Source: Siderastrea radians
Lineage: Eukaryota; Cnidaria; Anthozoa; Scleractinia; Rhizangiidae
Direction of reading: 5' to 3'
Assembly: GCA_964017195.1 (NCBI GenBank)
Contig: OZ024890.1
Coordinates: 68,997,376 to 69,061,375, forward strand
Length of the DNA: 64,000 bases
A program made the translations under genes and the position numbers. Positions within the stretch are counted from its first letter, which is position 1; each line of letters starts with the position of its first letter. Below are positions 54,884 to 64,000 of the stretch, in pieces. The notes under the pieces are model-generated. The model saw nothing but the letters and a program-made list of their open reading frames with translations, was not told where the DNA came from and searched no databases.

Positions 54884-57800
54884 ATGTCTGCACTTAACAT
54901 AAACATTGAAGAGCTTTTGAAAGAACTTGATCCAACAACGTTACAAGCTTTAGAGCAATTACTTGCAGAGGACGCTCCTGCTGTTCGAAAAACTATTCAG
55001 AATATAATAGATGAACTTATTTCTGAAAAAGTAAAAAGAAGTTTAGATAAACCTTTACTTCCTAAACCTTTTCAACCAACTGCACCTTCTCGAAGAAGGG
55101 GGCGAAAAAAACAAGAAATTTTGAGGAAGTTTGATCCAATTTCTCGAAAAAATATCCAAAAAAATGTAACAAGCTATCAGAATGAAATTCTTGATTTATA
55201 TGATACTGCCGAATATAAAGGAAAAGAGGTAAGGAGAGAGGGGCGTCGTTTCATTCGATGGCGCTTTATTCGAGAACTTGAAAGAAATCTTACACCTGAT
55301 TTTATGACAAAAATACAAGAGGAAGTTAAAACATCTTTTTATGCAAGACATGTTTATTCATATCAGATACGCAACATTGAAGAAGATTCGACAATTGTGA
55401 TGTACAAAAACAAAGGTTCGCCTTGGTTTGAACGTTTTTCTGATGTGGAGAAATGGTTGAGTGAGCAAGAAGAATTACGTCTGGACCCTGACAACATAGA
55501 TAGACCTAACACAAAATGGGTGTTTGAAGGCTTTTTTAATGTTGATGTAAAGGTTGTGCTTGATCGTCAACCGCTTTTAGGAACAGGACCATTACCAGAT
55601 TGGCTGCGTAACCTTTCACATAGTCGTAATATGTTTGCTTTAGACACTTACAAAGACAATTTATGTCTTTGGCGTTGTATTGCGGTACACCGAGGTTCAA
55701 GACCAGATCGAAGTACAACGGCAGCACGGGAACTTGCTAAGAGTTTCTTTAACCTTAAAGCTATTCCATAAGACTGCCGGAAAACATGTTTAGATGAACT
55801 TGATAAGGTTGAAAAACATCTTAATAAAAAACAAATTTTCAAAGATTGGTTGGGTATTCGTGTATATGTGCCTGAACGTTTGGAAGATGGTGAAGTTATA
55901 TGGCATCTTTGGAGGAAACCACCAGCCAAATTAACAAATATTTTGACAATTGGAATTTATAAAGGGCATGCTTTCATAATAAAAGATATTTCGAAGCTTG
56001 CAAAAATTTATGCATGTGTTCATTGCCGTTCAAGATTTACTCAAGCTTGTCACCTTCAACGACATACCCAAACATGTTCACAAGGGAAGACGGTAAATTG
56101 AATGTCCGGCTGAAAAAGTTGAATTACCACAAACAGTTTTTGAGAAGGCTTTTTATCCAAAACATTCATCTTCTCCAGAATCTCTTCGTTGGCTTGAACA
56201 AGAAGCAGCACTTCGTAAAATACACATTCACCACGCTGCTTGCGGGCATGGAGGTGAAAGATGGGTTGAGCGTGCGCCTGTAGACGGTTATAACCATGAA
56301 ACAAAGACTGTTTTTCAATATCATAGATGTCATTGGCATGGATGTCGAAAATGTTACCCTCATGATCGAAATAGAATAATAACTAATAACCAAACAAGAC
56401 AAGAAAGATTTAAAGCAACTGTTGAACGTACACAAAAGCGTCGAGCTGCTGGATACCGTGTAATTGAGGCATGGTCTTGTGAAGTAGGAAAAATAAATAT
56501 AAAGTTACCAAAACCTCAAACACAAAGTTATCCACACTTTATATTGTTTGACTTCGAAGCACACGGAGATAAAAATCAAAGAAAATAACCAACAGAAACG
56601 TTAACAATCGAAAACGCACACGTTCCAATTTCTGTTAGCAAAGGTGACATTTTAGAAAGAGAACCTACCCACATCTGTGAAAAAGATCCTGCGAATTTGG
56701 TTCATAAGTTTATGGAAGAACTTGAGAGGCGTGGGAAAAACATTCGGGACCAAGTAAGAGCAGCCTTCATACCTGACGATATAAATATGCTTACAAAAGC
56801 ACAGCGTCTCAAAATAGAAGAATGGTGTAATCAGGTGCCAGTTCTTGGGTTTAACTCGGGGCGATATGATTTGAATCTTATCAGAGAACATTTCGCGGAA
56901 CGTTTATCTGATACAACTGGTAAAGTAAAAGTTGCAAAAGATGGAAACAAAATTATGTTCATTTTGACAAAAAACTGTCGCTTTCTTGACATCATAAACT
57001 ACTTAGGACCGGGTACAAGTTATGAAAAATGGGTAAAAGCTTATGAATGCGAAACTGTAAAATCGTGGTTTCCGTATGACTGGTTTGACACACCTGAAAA
57101 ACTTGATTTTCGTGGGCTTCCGAAATATGAGGATTGGTATTCGAAGCTGAAGGGTCGTTATGTTCTCACGCGGGATCAATGGGAAGAATGTCAGCGTATG
57201 TTCAAAGAAAAGGAGATGGGTCCTTTCGCAGACTGGCTGCGTTACTACAATAATCTCGATGGAGCTCCTGGTCTCGAGGCACTAGAAAAGATGCGTGCTT
57301 TCTACACCGATAAAGGAATCGATATTTTGAAAGATGCTGTAAGTATTCCAGGTGTTAGTTTACATTACTTGCTCCGCGGATGTGTTGAGAGGGGCGCAGA
57401 TCTTTACAGCCCGTGCAAAGAAGCGTATGAGATGTTGAAAGCAGCTGTTGTTGGAGGACCGAGCCTTGTTTTCACAAGATATCATGAAGTTGGAGTTACG
57501 AAAATAAGGTCTCATCGAATAGCGGAACCTCGTTTTTGCAAAAATATAGTGGGTTACGACGCCAACGCTTTGTATTTGTCAACCATGCTAAGAGACATGC
57601 CTTGTGGAAAAGGAAGGGTCGTGCATTACAATAACGAAGCCGCCGCTCCCATACTGACACAAAGGCTCAAAGAAGAAAAATGGTTTGGATTTGCAGAAGT
57701 TGATATAGAGATCCCAAAGCACTTATACCCAAAATTTGAGGAAATGTGTCCGTTCTTCTACAACAAAGAGGTCCCTGTTGAAGCTGTGCCGCAGCATATG

Positions 57801-58805
57801 CTTGACTATCTTAAACGCACAAAAAGGAACCGCGGAGACGGAAAGAAGTTAGTGGGAGCATTGTCTGCAAAGAAGATATTATTATACGCACCTCTTCTTA
57901 GATGGTATCTTGAGCATGGAGCAGTGATCACAAATGTTTATCGGACTATTGATTACCAACCAACAAAAATATTCACTTGGTTTGTGGAGCAAGTAACTGA
58001 AGCTCGTAGAACTGGAGATAAAGAAAAAAGCAAGGCGCTGCTGGCTGAGGTATTCAAACTGTTAGGAAATAATGGGTATGGAAAGCTTATCGAAGCCTTG
58101 GAGAGGCAAACAAACATTATTTACACCAAAGACGAAAAGGTTGTCGACAGAGCCTTGCGAAGCGCATATTTCAGTGATCTTGACGAAATTGGGGAAGCGT
58201 ATGAGCTGGAAAGTAGAAAGCCAAGGATTACAATAAGAAGACCATTTCAGGTTGGAATTGCTGTATATCAATTGGCAAAACTTCGAATGCTTGAATTCTA
58301 TTATGATTTTCTTGACAGATATTTTGATAGAAAAGATTTCGAATTGATTCAGATGGACACAGACAGCAATTACATGGCAATCAGCGCTGAAAAGTTGGAA
58401 GACATTGTCAAACCACAGTTAAAAGAAGAATTTGAGGCAAAAAAGAAAAATTGGTTAGCTTGGGACAAATGGAGCAGTCGTACACCAGGCCTTTTTAAAT
58501 TTGAATTTCAAGGTAGAAGAATGATTGCTCTTTGTTCGAAATGTTACTTCGGTGAAGAATATGATTGTAAAAAAAATAAATTAAGCACGAAAGGGGTGTC
58601 GAAGAAACAAAACGAGATCACGGCGCAGCGTTTTGAGAAAGCTTTGGAAGGCAGCAAGGACATAGCAACTAATAGAGGTTTCAGGATGCGGAACGGGCAG
58701 ATTGTCACTTACGAACAGCAGAAGCTGGGGTTGAGCGCTTACTATGACAAACGCTGGGTATTGGAAGACGGTATTCACACAGAACCGATCGAGTTTCATT
58801 GTTAG
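54884..58805 (+). pseudogene. Protein-primed family B DNA polymerase of a Polinton-like element, broken
   Basis: Homologous content spans about 1,300 codons. The breaks are TAA at 55769-55771, a 1-nt A-run insertion near 56095-56097 and TAA at 56586-56588. The N-terminal part holds a basic region and DNLCLWRCIAVHRG, which resembles an OTU-type Cys motif (tentative). A C2H2-like finger follows (CVHCRSRF...HLQRHTQTC), then a Cys/His block near 56320 recalling a Vsr-like nuclease. Exonuclease motifs follow (FDFEA near 56550, GFNSGRYDLN near 56850). The last 702 codons (56697-58805) are open and keep polymerase motif A (YDANALYLS, about 57557), motif B (LLGNNGYGK, about 58060) and motif C (DTDS, 58355-58366). 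In family terms it would replicate the element from a protein primer. The break-free catalytic half suggests fairly recent decay. Confidence 0.85.
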
Positions 58806-59389
58806 ATTGCCGGCGGTAGTTATGTATCTGGAGGGACAACCAAAAGCTCTTCGCGGACAAACCAACGTTTTGGTCCGTCAAACAAATAATAGATAACCGG
58901 TGCGTCTGGTTTTATCATAATTTTTCAATCTCGTAAACATTCAAAGACCAGATTGGGTCGGTAGCTCTTCGTCGACCACCTTCAAGTTCACCTGGTTGAT
59001 AGAGATAGCGAACACTTAAACCGGAGGGGAGTTTTTTTTCGTTCACACCAACGGGTCTCAAATAAGGTGTTGAGGGTTTGGATGAAACAGTTTTCTTTTT
59101 GATGGCATCAACAGGTTTTTGACCAGTCAGTCGAGTGACTTCTTTATTCAAAGCTGAAATAACAGCTGGCAGTCGGGCCACCCACGCAGTGGACCGCTGA
59201 CCCTCAGGGAGGCGCATTTCAACCCCATATTGGTGTCCAAACAGCCGTTCAGCCAGAGTGCGGTTGAATCTTTCAACGATAGCTTGATCACGGTGAATAT
59301 CCACACGACCACGTCTTACCTCAACATTATGTTTCGAAAGAAGTTGATTCACAGCGCCCATAAACTCACGACCAGGATCGACCTGAAGC

Positions 59390-62300
59390 AACAACAACAA
59401 CAACACTTGCGCTTTATTTGCATGACCATAAAACATTACAGTATTGCAAAAGCATAAGATAATATATAATAACAATAATTACAATAAAAAGTCATTAAAC
59501 AAAACTAATCAAATAATCACTGATCAAGAATTTGACAATAATTTGTCTCTCATTTCAAAACAGGACGATATAAACTGCACTAATTGCATATTAATATAAT
59601 AGTCAGTGGAGTTCATTAATTGCACAATCAAGGTTGAAATTGATAGCTGCTTGGGATTCGAAATTACATGATCTATTTTACTGAAAAAGTTGTCTCTAAG
59701 TGATGAATATCTTGGACAATGAAATAGAAAATGGGTTTCATCTTCAACATTATGCCCACAAATAGTGCATAGTCTGTCACTTCTGGGGACATTGTTATAT
59801 CTTCCTGTTTCAATCAGGAGTTTGTGATTACTTATTCTTAGTTTCACAAGCGTTTTTCGATTGGGATTTTTTCTAGTCAAATGTAAATAAGGCGAAGGTG
59901 TATAACTGTCTTTAATAGTATTATAAAATTCTAGTTTTTGAGAATTACAAAGAGAATGTTTCCAATAAGCGATATATTTCTTTTTCATTTGATCTACAAG
60001 GTACGTTATCTTAGTGTCATCTAAAGTGTCATGATTAAAGTTAAAGGGAATGTCATAATAATTGAGCATATTTATAACACTGGAATAGAAACTATTTTTA
60101 CCATTACAGTGCCAATCTATTGACATTATCAGTGATTGCACGACGAAGGAGTTTTGATCTTTATTTTGAAGATAACTTATGTACTTAAGAATTCGTTTAT
60201 TTATATCAAAGGTTAAAGGGAAGCGACCCATTTCAGCCCGGCATGCAATATTAGATGCCTTGTTATTAACTTGTAAGTAGCGTTTGCAGGCTTCGCTATT
60301 ATAAGTCAAAATGGGTGAAATCATCGTGTCGAAAATTTTGCAAGCAAGAGAGGGTTTTAAACGGCTTAAGTCAACATGCCGTCTTAAAGCAAAGACAGCA
60401 TGAAGAGCCTTTTCTCTCAAGTGATCCAACGACAGTGTGAAATTTCCAGATGAAGAAATTCGCGTTCCTAGATAAGTATAATTCTGAACAGTGTCAATCT
60501 TTTCTTTGTCAATATAAAAGTTACATTCATATTTTTTCGCGCGTTTTTGAAAAACCATTATTTTAGTTTTCTTAGGATTAATCTGTAACATCCACGATGT
60601 ACAGTACTGGGCTAATGCATTGAGACAATTTTGCAGCCCTGTTTTTGATCGTGATAGTATAATCAAGTCATCTGCATACAAAAGAGAGTTTAATTTGGTT
60701 CCATTGGGTAAAACAAATGGATCAGATAGAATATTGTCGAAAGAGAAAGGTAAGTCATTAATGTATAGGTTAAACAGAAGTGGACTCAGAATGCAGCCTT
60801 GGCGTACACCTCTTGCATATTGAAAAGGTCGCGTTTGGTTATTGCCAATCCTTATAGAACCGGTAGAATTGTAGTAGAGGCTTTTGATTAGGTTATAAAA
60901 ATTTCCTCCAACATTATTTTGCAGCAGTTTATAACGGAGCCCATCGTGCCATACCGAGTCGAAAGCTTTCCTGAAATCGACAAAACAGGCGTATACCTTT
61001 TCATGGTGACAATTAACGTACTTATCTATCAATGTTCGCAAAGTAAGAACATGGTCTGCAGTTCGGTTATTCGGTAAAAAACCGATTTGAGATTTGTGAA
61101 GGATGTTCAACGAGTTGACATGTTCTAGAAGTCTTTGATTTAAAATCGAACAAAATAATTTTCCTAGACAGCTAGAAACGCAAATTCCTCGGTAATTTGA
61201 GGGGTCATTTCTTCCACCAGACTTGAATATTGGTGTAATGAGCCCACCACACCACATTTGAGGCATTGATCCCAAATCAAGAATATTGTTGAAAAGTTTC
61301 TGATAAACGAGTATCATTTCATTTAAACTAGTTTTAATCATTTCGTTTCGTATTTTGTCTGAATAGGGTGATTTGTTATTCTTTAATTTTTTTACTGCTG
61401 TACGTATTTCGGCTTCTGTGATGAAGAAGTCCAATGGATGCGATTGCATTTTGTTGTCTTCTTGTTTTCGTAACTCATAGATAAGGTTTTGTTGATCGGA
61501 GTTAAGAGGGTCATTTGAATGAAGAGACTGGAAATGTTTCATCCAATTTTCTTCTGAAATCAGTGCAGTATGTTTTAATTTCACTGAGTCATCAATTGAT
61601 TTCAGACAATTCCAAAAGTGTTTCTTGTCTGAATCGAGGGCGGTTTCCTCTAGCTCAGAAATCTTGTTATTGTAGTATTCATTTCTTTTATTATTTAGAA
61701 GGTTCTTATACTGTTTTAAGACAGTATGATATTCTTCACGGAGAATGACGTTTAAGGGATCTCTGTGTTTTTGATTTGCTAATTTTCTTAATTCATGTCT
61801 TTTCAAGCGACATTCTTTATCAAACCATTTTTTGTTTGAAGATAATTGGGCGCGTTTATGTTTTTTTATAGTTTTTATCTTTAAGCAGCGTTTTGCAGTT
61901 ACGATGAAAATGTTTTCTACTTTTTGAAGGGAGATGTTAACATTTGCGATTGATTCGCTGTCGTTTAGAAACTCTCGGATTAACGTTTGGGTACTTGGAG
62001 ACCGTAGTGCCTCTTTGAATTTTTGTGTGGAGTCATGCTCCCAGCAGAACTGTTTCGGTAAACTCGTCAAAGTATCATTTGCAGGTATTGCATCCCGATT
62101 AGAAATATTCGTGTTAATATTCAGCCAAGTCACTATTGGGCTATGATCTGATAAACAGGATGGCTCTTTAACAATAAAATTTGCTACATGTTGAAATAAA
62201 TCTTGATCACATATTGAATAATCGACGACACTTGTTCCGTTTCTACCATGAAACGTGGCTCTTCCTAATGAATCACCACTAACTCTGCCATTGAGTATTC

Positions 62301-62759
62301 GGAGGTCCGCGCTTCGGCAGAGTTCAAGAAGGCGCTTTCCGTGGTTATTAAGCTCATTGTCAAGACTATTCCTCTGAGTGGAACATATCGCAAATTCGGA
62401 TTGGTCGTTGGTTATCATGTTATTTCCTTCTTGACAGACAGAGTCCGAATATTTTCCTGTTCGAGAGTTTAGGTCACCCATGAGTAGAATCGACCCTTGG
62501 GAAGAATAGATTTCAATGTCGTTTTCGAGATCTTCGAACAATTCGGGGTGAAAGTAATTGGAGCCGCATGGTGGAATGTAGATACCACATACAAAGATAT
62601 CTTTTGCAGTTTTCGTGTACTGTCTGCTAATTTTAAACCAGAGAAAATTTGGAGAAGCCTTTTCCACGGTAATCCAATCATGAAATTCATTCTTGTAAAG
62701 TAAAGCTAATCCACCCGAATTTCGGCCACTTTTCGTCGTTTTTGAGGTGCCTGTAACTA
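59390..62759 (-). mobile_element. 5'-truncated LINE inserted in the Polinton integrase
   Basis: Integrase coding sequence stops at 62760 and resumes at 59389. Between lies a LINE in the same (minus) orientation. Its 3' end is a (GTT)n tail (plus strand AACAACAACAACAAC, about 59390-59404). Truncation removed the 5' part including the start of the endonuclease. I see no target duplication longer than 1-2 bp, so the insertion looks blunt or microhomology-joined. Confidence 0.9.
59524..62759 (-). CDS. LINE ORF2: APE endonuclease (truncated), reverse transcriptase, C-terminal CCHC
   Basis: The frame is open for about 1,078 codons from the truncation to the stop. The endonuclease lacks its first segment but keeps GGLALLYK, LLMGDLNSRTG and LSDHSPI. 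The reverse transcriptase core has FVDFRKAFDSVWHDGL, GVRQGCILSPLLFNLYINDL and the active-site YADD (near residue 655). The end carries CTICGHNVEDETHFLFHC, a Cys/His motif found at the C-terminus of several APE-type LINE clades. No ATG of its own remains; the apparent first codon derives from host integrase sequence. Clade not assigned. Absence of stops indicates a young insertion. Confidence 0.9.
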
Positions 62760-63196
62760 CAGTTTTGGCCACTTCAAAGGACCACGACTATAAATCCGTT
62801 CCAGAGCAGTTGCAACTTCTTTAGCCTCTTTTGTGGTCAACGGTTCGGCCTCTTTGTATCGAGAGGCCACATCTACCACTGTGAGAGCATATTTAAAAGT
62901 TTTACGGGAGCGTGGTGGGCGATCGTGTGGGAGATACAGAAGATCGGCTTGGTGAACTTTGTTTGGAACAGGAACATCAAATTTCGGTCTTGGAATGTAC
63001 CGTGGGGCTGGTAAATAAACCTGCCAAAGAGCTTGCTTCATCAACCAGTTTTGAGCCACATCTTCCGAAACTTTCGCTGCCTGGGCTAATTTCTTAATTG
63101 CTGCAAACCCTTTCCAATACCCTTGCGAGCTGTAATAAATTTTTGACAACTTATTTAAAACGCGTGAGCTCATTGTATACTATACACAATAAAAAA

Positions 63197-63747
63197 ATGG
63201 ACGACCCGTTTGGTTGTTTGCAAGGTGAGAAAATTTCGTCGAAAATGATTAAAGAAATGTTGCAAAAAATGAAATAAGCCTGTTATCAAAAAAGATTGAT
63301 CGTTGTCCTCCATGCGAGGAGCAAATAGTTTATGTGGTGAATGAGTTATGTCTTGCATGTCAAAAATGTGGTAGAGTGATTGAATGTGATGATTATGAAT
63401 ATTTTGAAGAAGAAAATTGGAGAAGAAGTTCCACTGCTCTTCCAACGAATAATGATTATTTAAAAAGTGTTTTGCGAAAATGGAACATTAAAGAAATGTT
63501 TTCTTCCAGCGAGGTAGATTTTCTTGGTAACGTTATTGCTCAATTTCAGAAGATGTCCTACAAGTCAGTGAACTACCCCTATTTTTTGTACAATTATTTT
63601 GAAACAGTACCTTCTGAATGCTGGCCAAAGAAAAAAGAAATCATGGAATCTATTTCTAATCACCTTCCAAAAAGCTTAGAAAGTTGGCAGTACGCAAAAC
63701 ATGAGTTTAATAAATGGTGGTTGAAAACCAATCAAGGTTCTTCATGA
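63197..63747 (+). pseudogene. Zinc-ribbon protein of the Polinton-like element, possibly late-transcription-factor-like
   Basis: An ATG at 63197 opens MDDPFGCLQGEKISSKMIKE and stops at about 63275. One frame over, coding-like sequence resumes with CPPC (about 63300), then CQKCG (about 63360), and continues open to 63747. This suggests a single gene with a 1-nt shift near 63270-63280. The paired CxxC motifs make a zinc ribbon. The remainder (SVNYPYFLYNYFETVP, SWQYAKHEFNKWW) is reminiscent of the VLTF3-like family of large DNA viruses and virophages, but this is tentative. It would be about 180 residues, short for that family. Confidence 0.5.
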
Positions 63748-64000
63748 ACATTTTCATATTTGCCTGTTTTCGGATTTTTCACCAAACGCATGACAGTACC
63801 CTTTTTCGGATGAGTCCAAAATTTCTTGCTTGTGACACCAGTTGGACCTGTGAAAGCATTTTTTGCAATATCACCTGACCAATACCTATTGAATACAGGT
63901 TTTGTGGAAGGAATAATTTTTTTTGTCAAAGTTTCAGCAAAATTAACTGCTTCCAACGGTTTGTCCAAAACACCAGTCCCTTTTTGTTTTTTCAAACCCA
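63732..64000 (-). CDS. Unassigned ORF of the Polinton-like element, continues past the window
   Basis: At least 87 residues are open to the right edge without an ATG, so the start lies beyond 64000. The visible part includes RYWSGDIAKNAFTG and KKFWTHPKKGTVMRL and ends KYENVHEEP. It is basic and lacks a domain I recognise. Its 3' end overlaps that of the convergent zinc-ribbon ORF by 16 bp, the tight packing expected of a virus-like element. Confidence 0.5.
   Translation of the reverse strand, partial: GLKKQKGTGVLDKPLEAVNFAETLTKKIIPSTKPVFNRYWSGDIAKNAFTGPTGVTSKKFWTHPKKGTVMRLVKNPKTGKYENVHEEP

Larger units (their letters stand above)
58915..63173 (-). pseudogene. Polinton-type integrase gene split by a LINE
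   Basis: The N-terminal part (63173-62760) encodes about 138 residues with a zinc/helical region and the first catalytic Asp (HQADLLYLP), followed by LTVVDVASRYKEAEPLT. The C-terminal part (59389-58915) resumes with the second Asp (VDPGREFMGA) and the Glu (AIVERFNRTLAERLF), and ends with a chromo-like tail. The two halves fit the same frame across the LINE, so the insertion lies between the first and second catalytic residues. The stop is 110 bp from the convergent polymerase stop. Without the LINE the frame appears open. It belongs to the retroviral-like DDE integrases that insert Polintons. Confidence 0.85.
54884..64000. mobile_element. Polinton/Maverick-like element, decayed and incomplete at the window edge
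   Basis: A protein-primed DNA polymerase B gene (plus), a retroviral-type integrase gene (minus, convergent), a zinc-ribbon ORF (plus) and a further small ORF (minus) are tightly packed with short or overlapping spacers, as in virus-like Polintons. No capsid, ATPase or protease gene is present within the window; they may lie beyond 64000. The genes contain stops and frameshifts, and the integrase is split by a LINE. The left boundary is uncertain; the palindrome at 54624-54809 is a candidate. Confidence 0.82.

Noticed and set aside
54884..64000. Bacterial or phage contamination
   Set aside because: The element continues from host-like satellite and gene sequence, and contains a LINE and Polinton-type genes usual in animal genomes.

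Overview
This window is animal nuclear DNA, most likely from an anthozoan cnidarian and plausibly a stony coral. That guess rests on the mix of secreted apple/EGF/pentraxin genes with canonical GT-AG introns and BEL/Pao, piggyBac, LINE and Polinton elements. No species can be named from sequence alone. There is no bacterial operon structure. Most open frames come from mobile elements, and the host genes are split into short exons that had to be joined by splice sites and codon phase.

Layout. 1-302 is a 7-bp minisatellite. About 303-14239 is an old DNA transposon copy whose right end resembles the Mutator-like element at 24488-28646. It carries a nested 7.1-kb BEL/Pao retrotransposon on the minus strand (2745-9832, 5-bp target duplication ATTTC) and a 1.2-kb inverted-repeat element with a small intron-containing gene fragment (12411-13582). 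14628-14757 looks like an orphan terminal exon. 16677-18648 is a complete four-exon gene for a secreted long pentraxin (signal peptide, coiled coil, pentraxin domain). 18649-24064 is mostly non-coding, with a 1.05-kb inverted repeat at 21337-22382.

24065-52540 holds a tandem segmental duplication of a second pentraxin-type gene. Copy 1 (exons 28895-38542) and copy 2 (exons 41272-52282) share the order signal peptide, apple/PAN domain, EGF domain, Ser-rich 18-residue repeats, pentraxin domain. Mobile elements mark the two copies differently. Copy 1 has a 4.16-kb Mutator-like insertion 240 bp upstream of its start codon and a 153-bp MITE in intron 3. Copy 2 has an intact piggyBac transposon in intron 1. 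For each insertion the other copy supplies the empty site. Copy 2 loses homology before its last exon, where a 32-33-bp satellite begins (about 52540-53985).

The right end (about 54624-64000) is a decaying Polinton/Maverick-like element. It contains a protein-primed family B DNA polymerase gene with two nonsense codons and a frameshift, a convergent retroviral-type integrase gene, a zinc-ribbon ORF with a frameshift, and an unassigned ORF running off the edge. The integrase gene is split by a 5'-truncated LINE whose 1,080-residue reading frame is still open.

How the genes relate. The three host genes share one 3' cassette of pentraxin exons (intron phases 1-2-1) joined to different phase-1 N-terminal modules, which suggests exon shuffling in a local secreted-lectin family. 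The remainder is a layered record of insertions.
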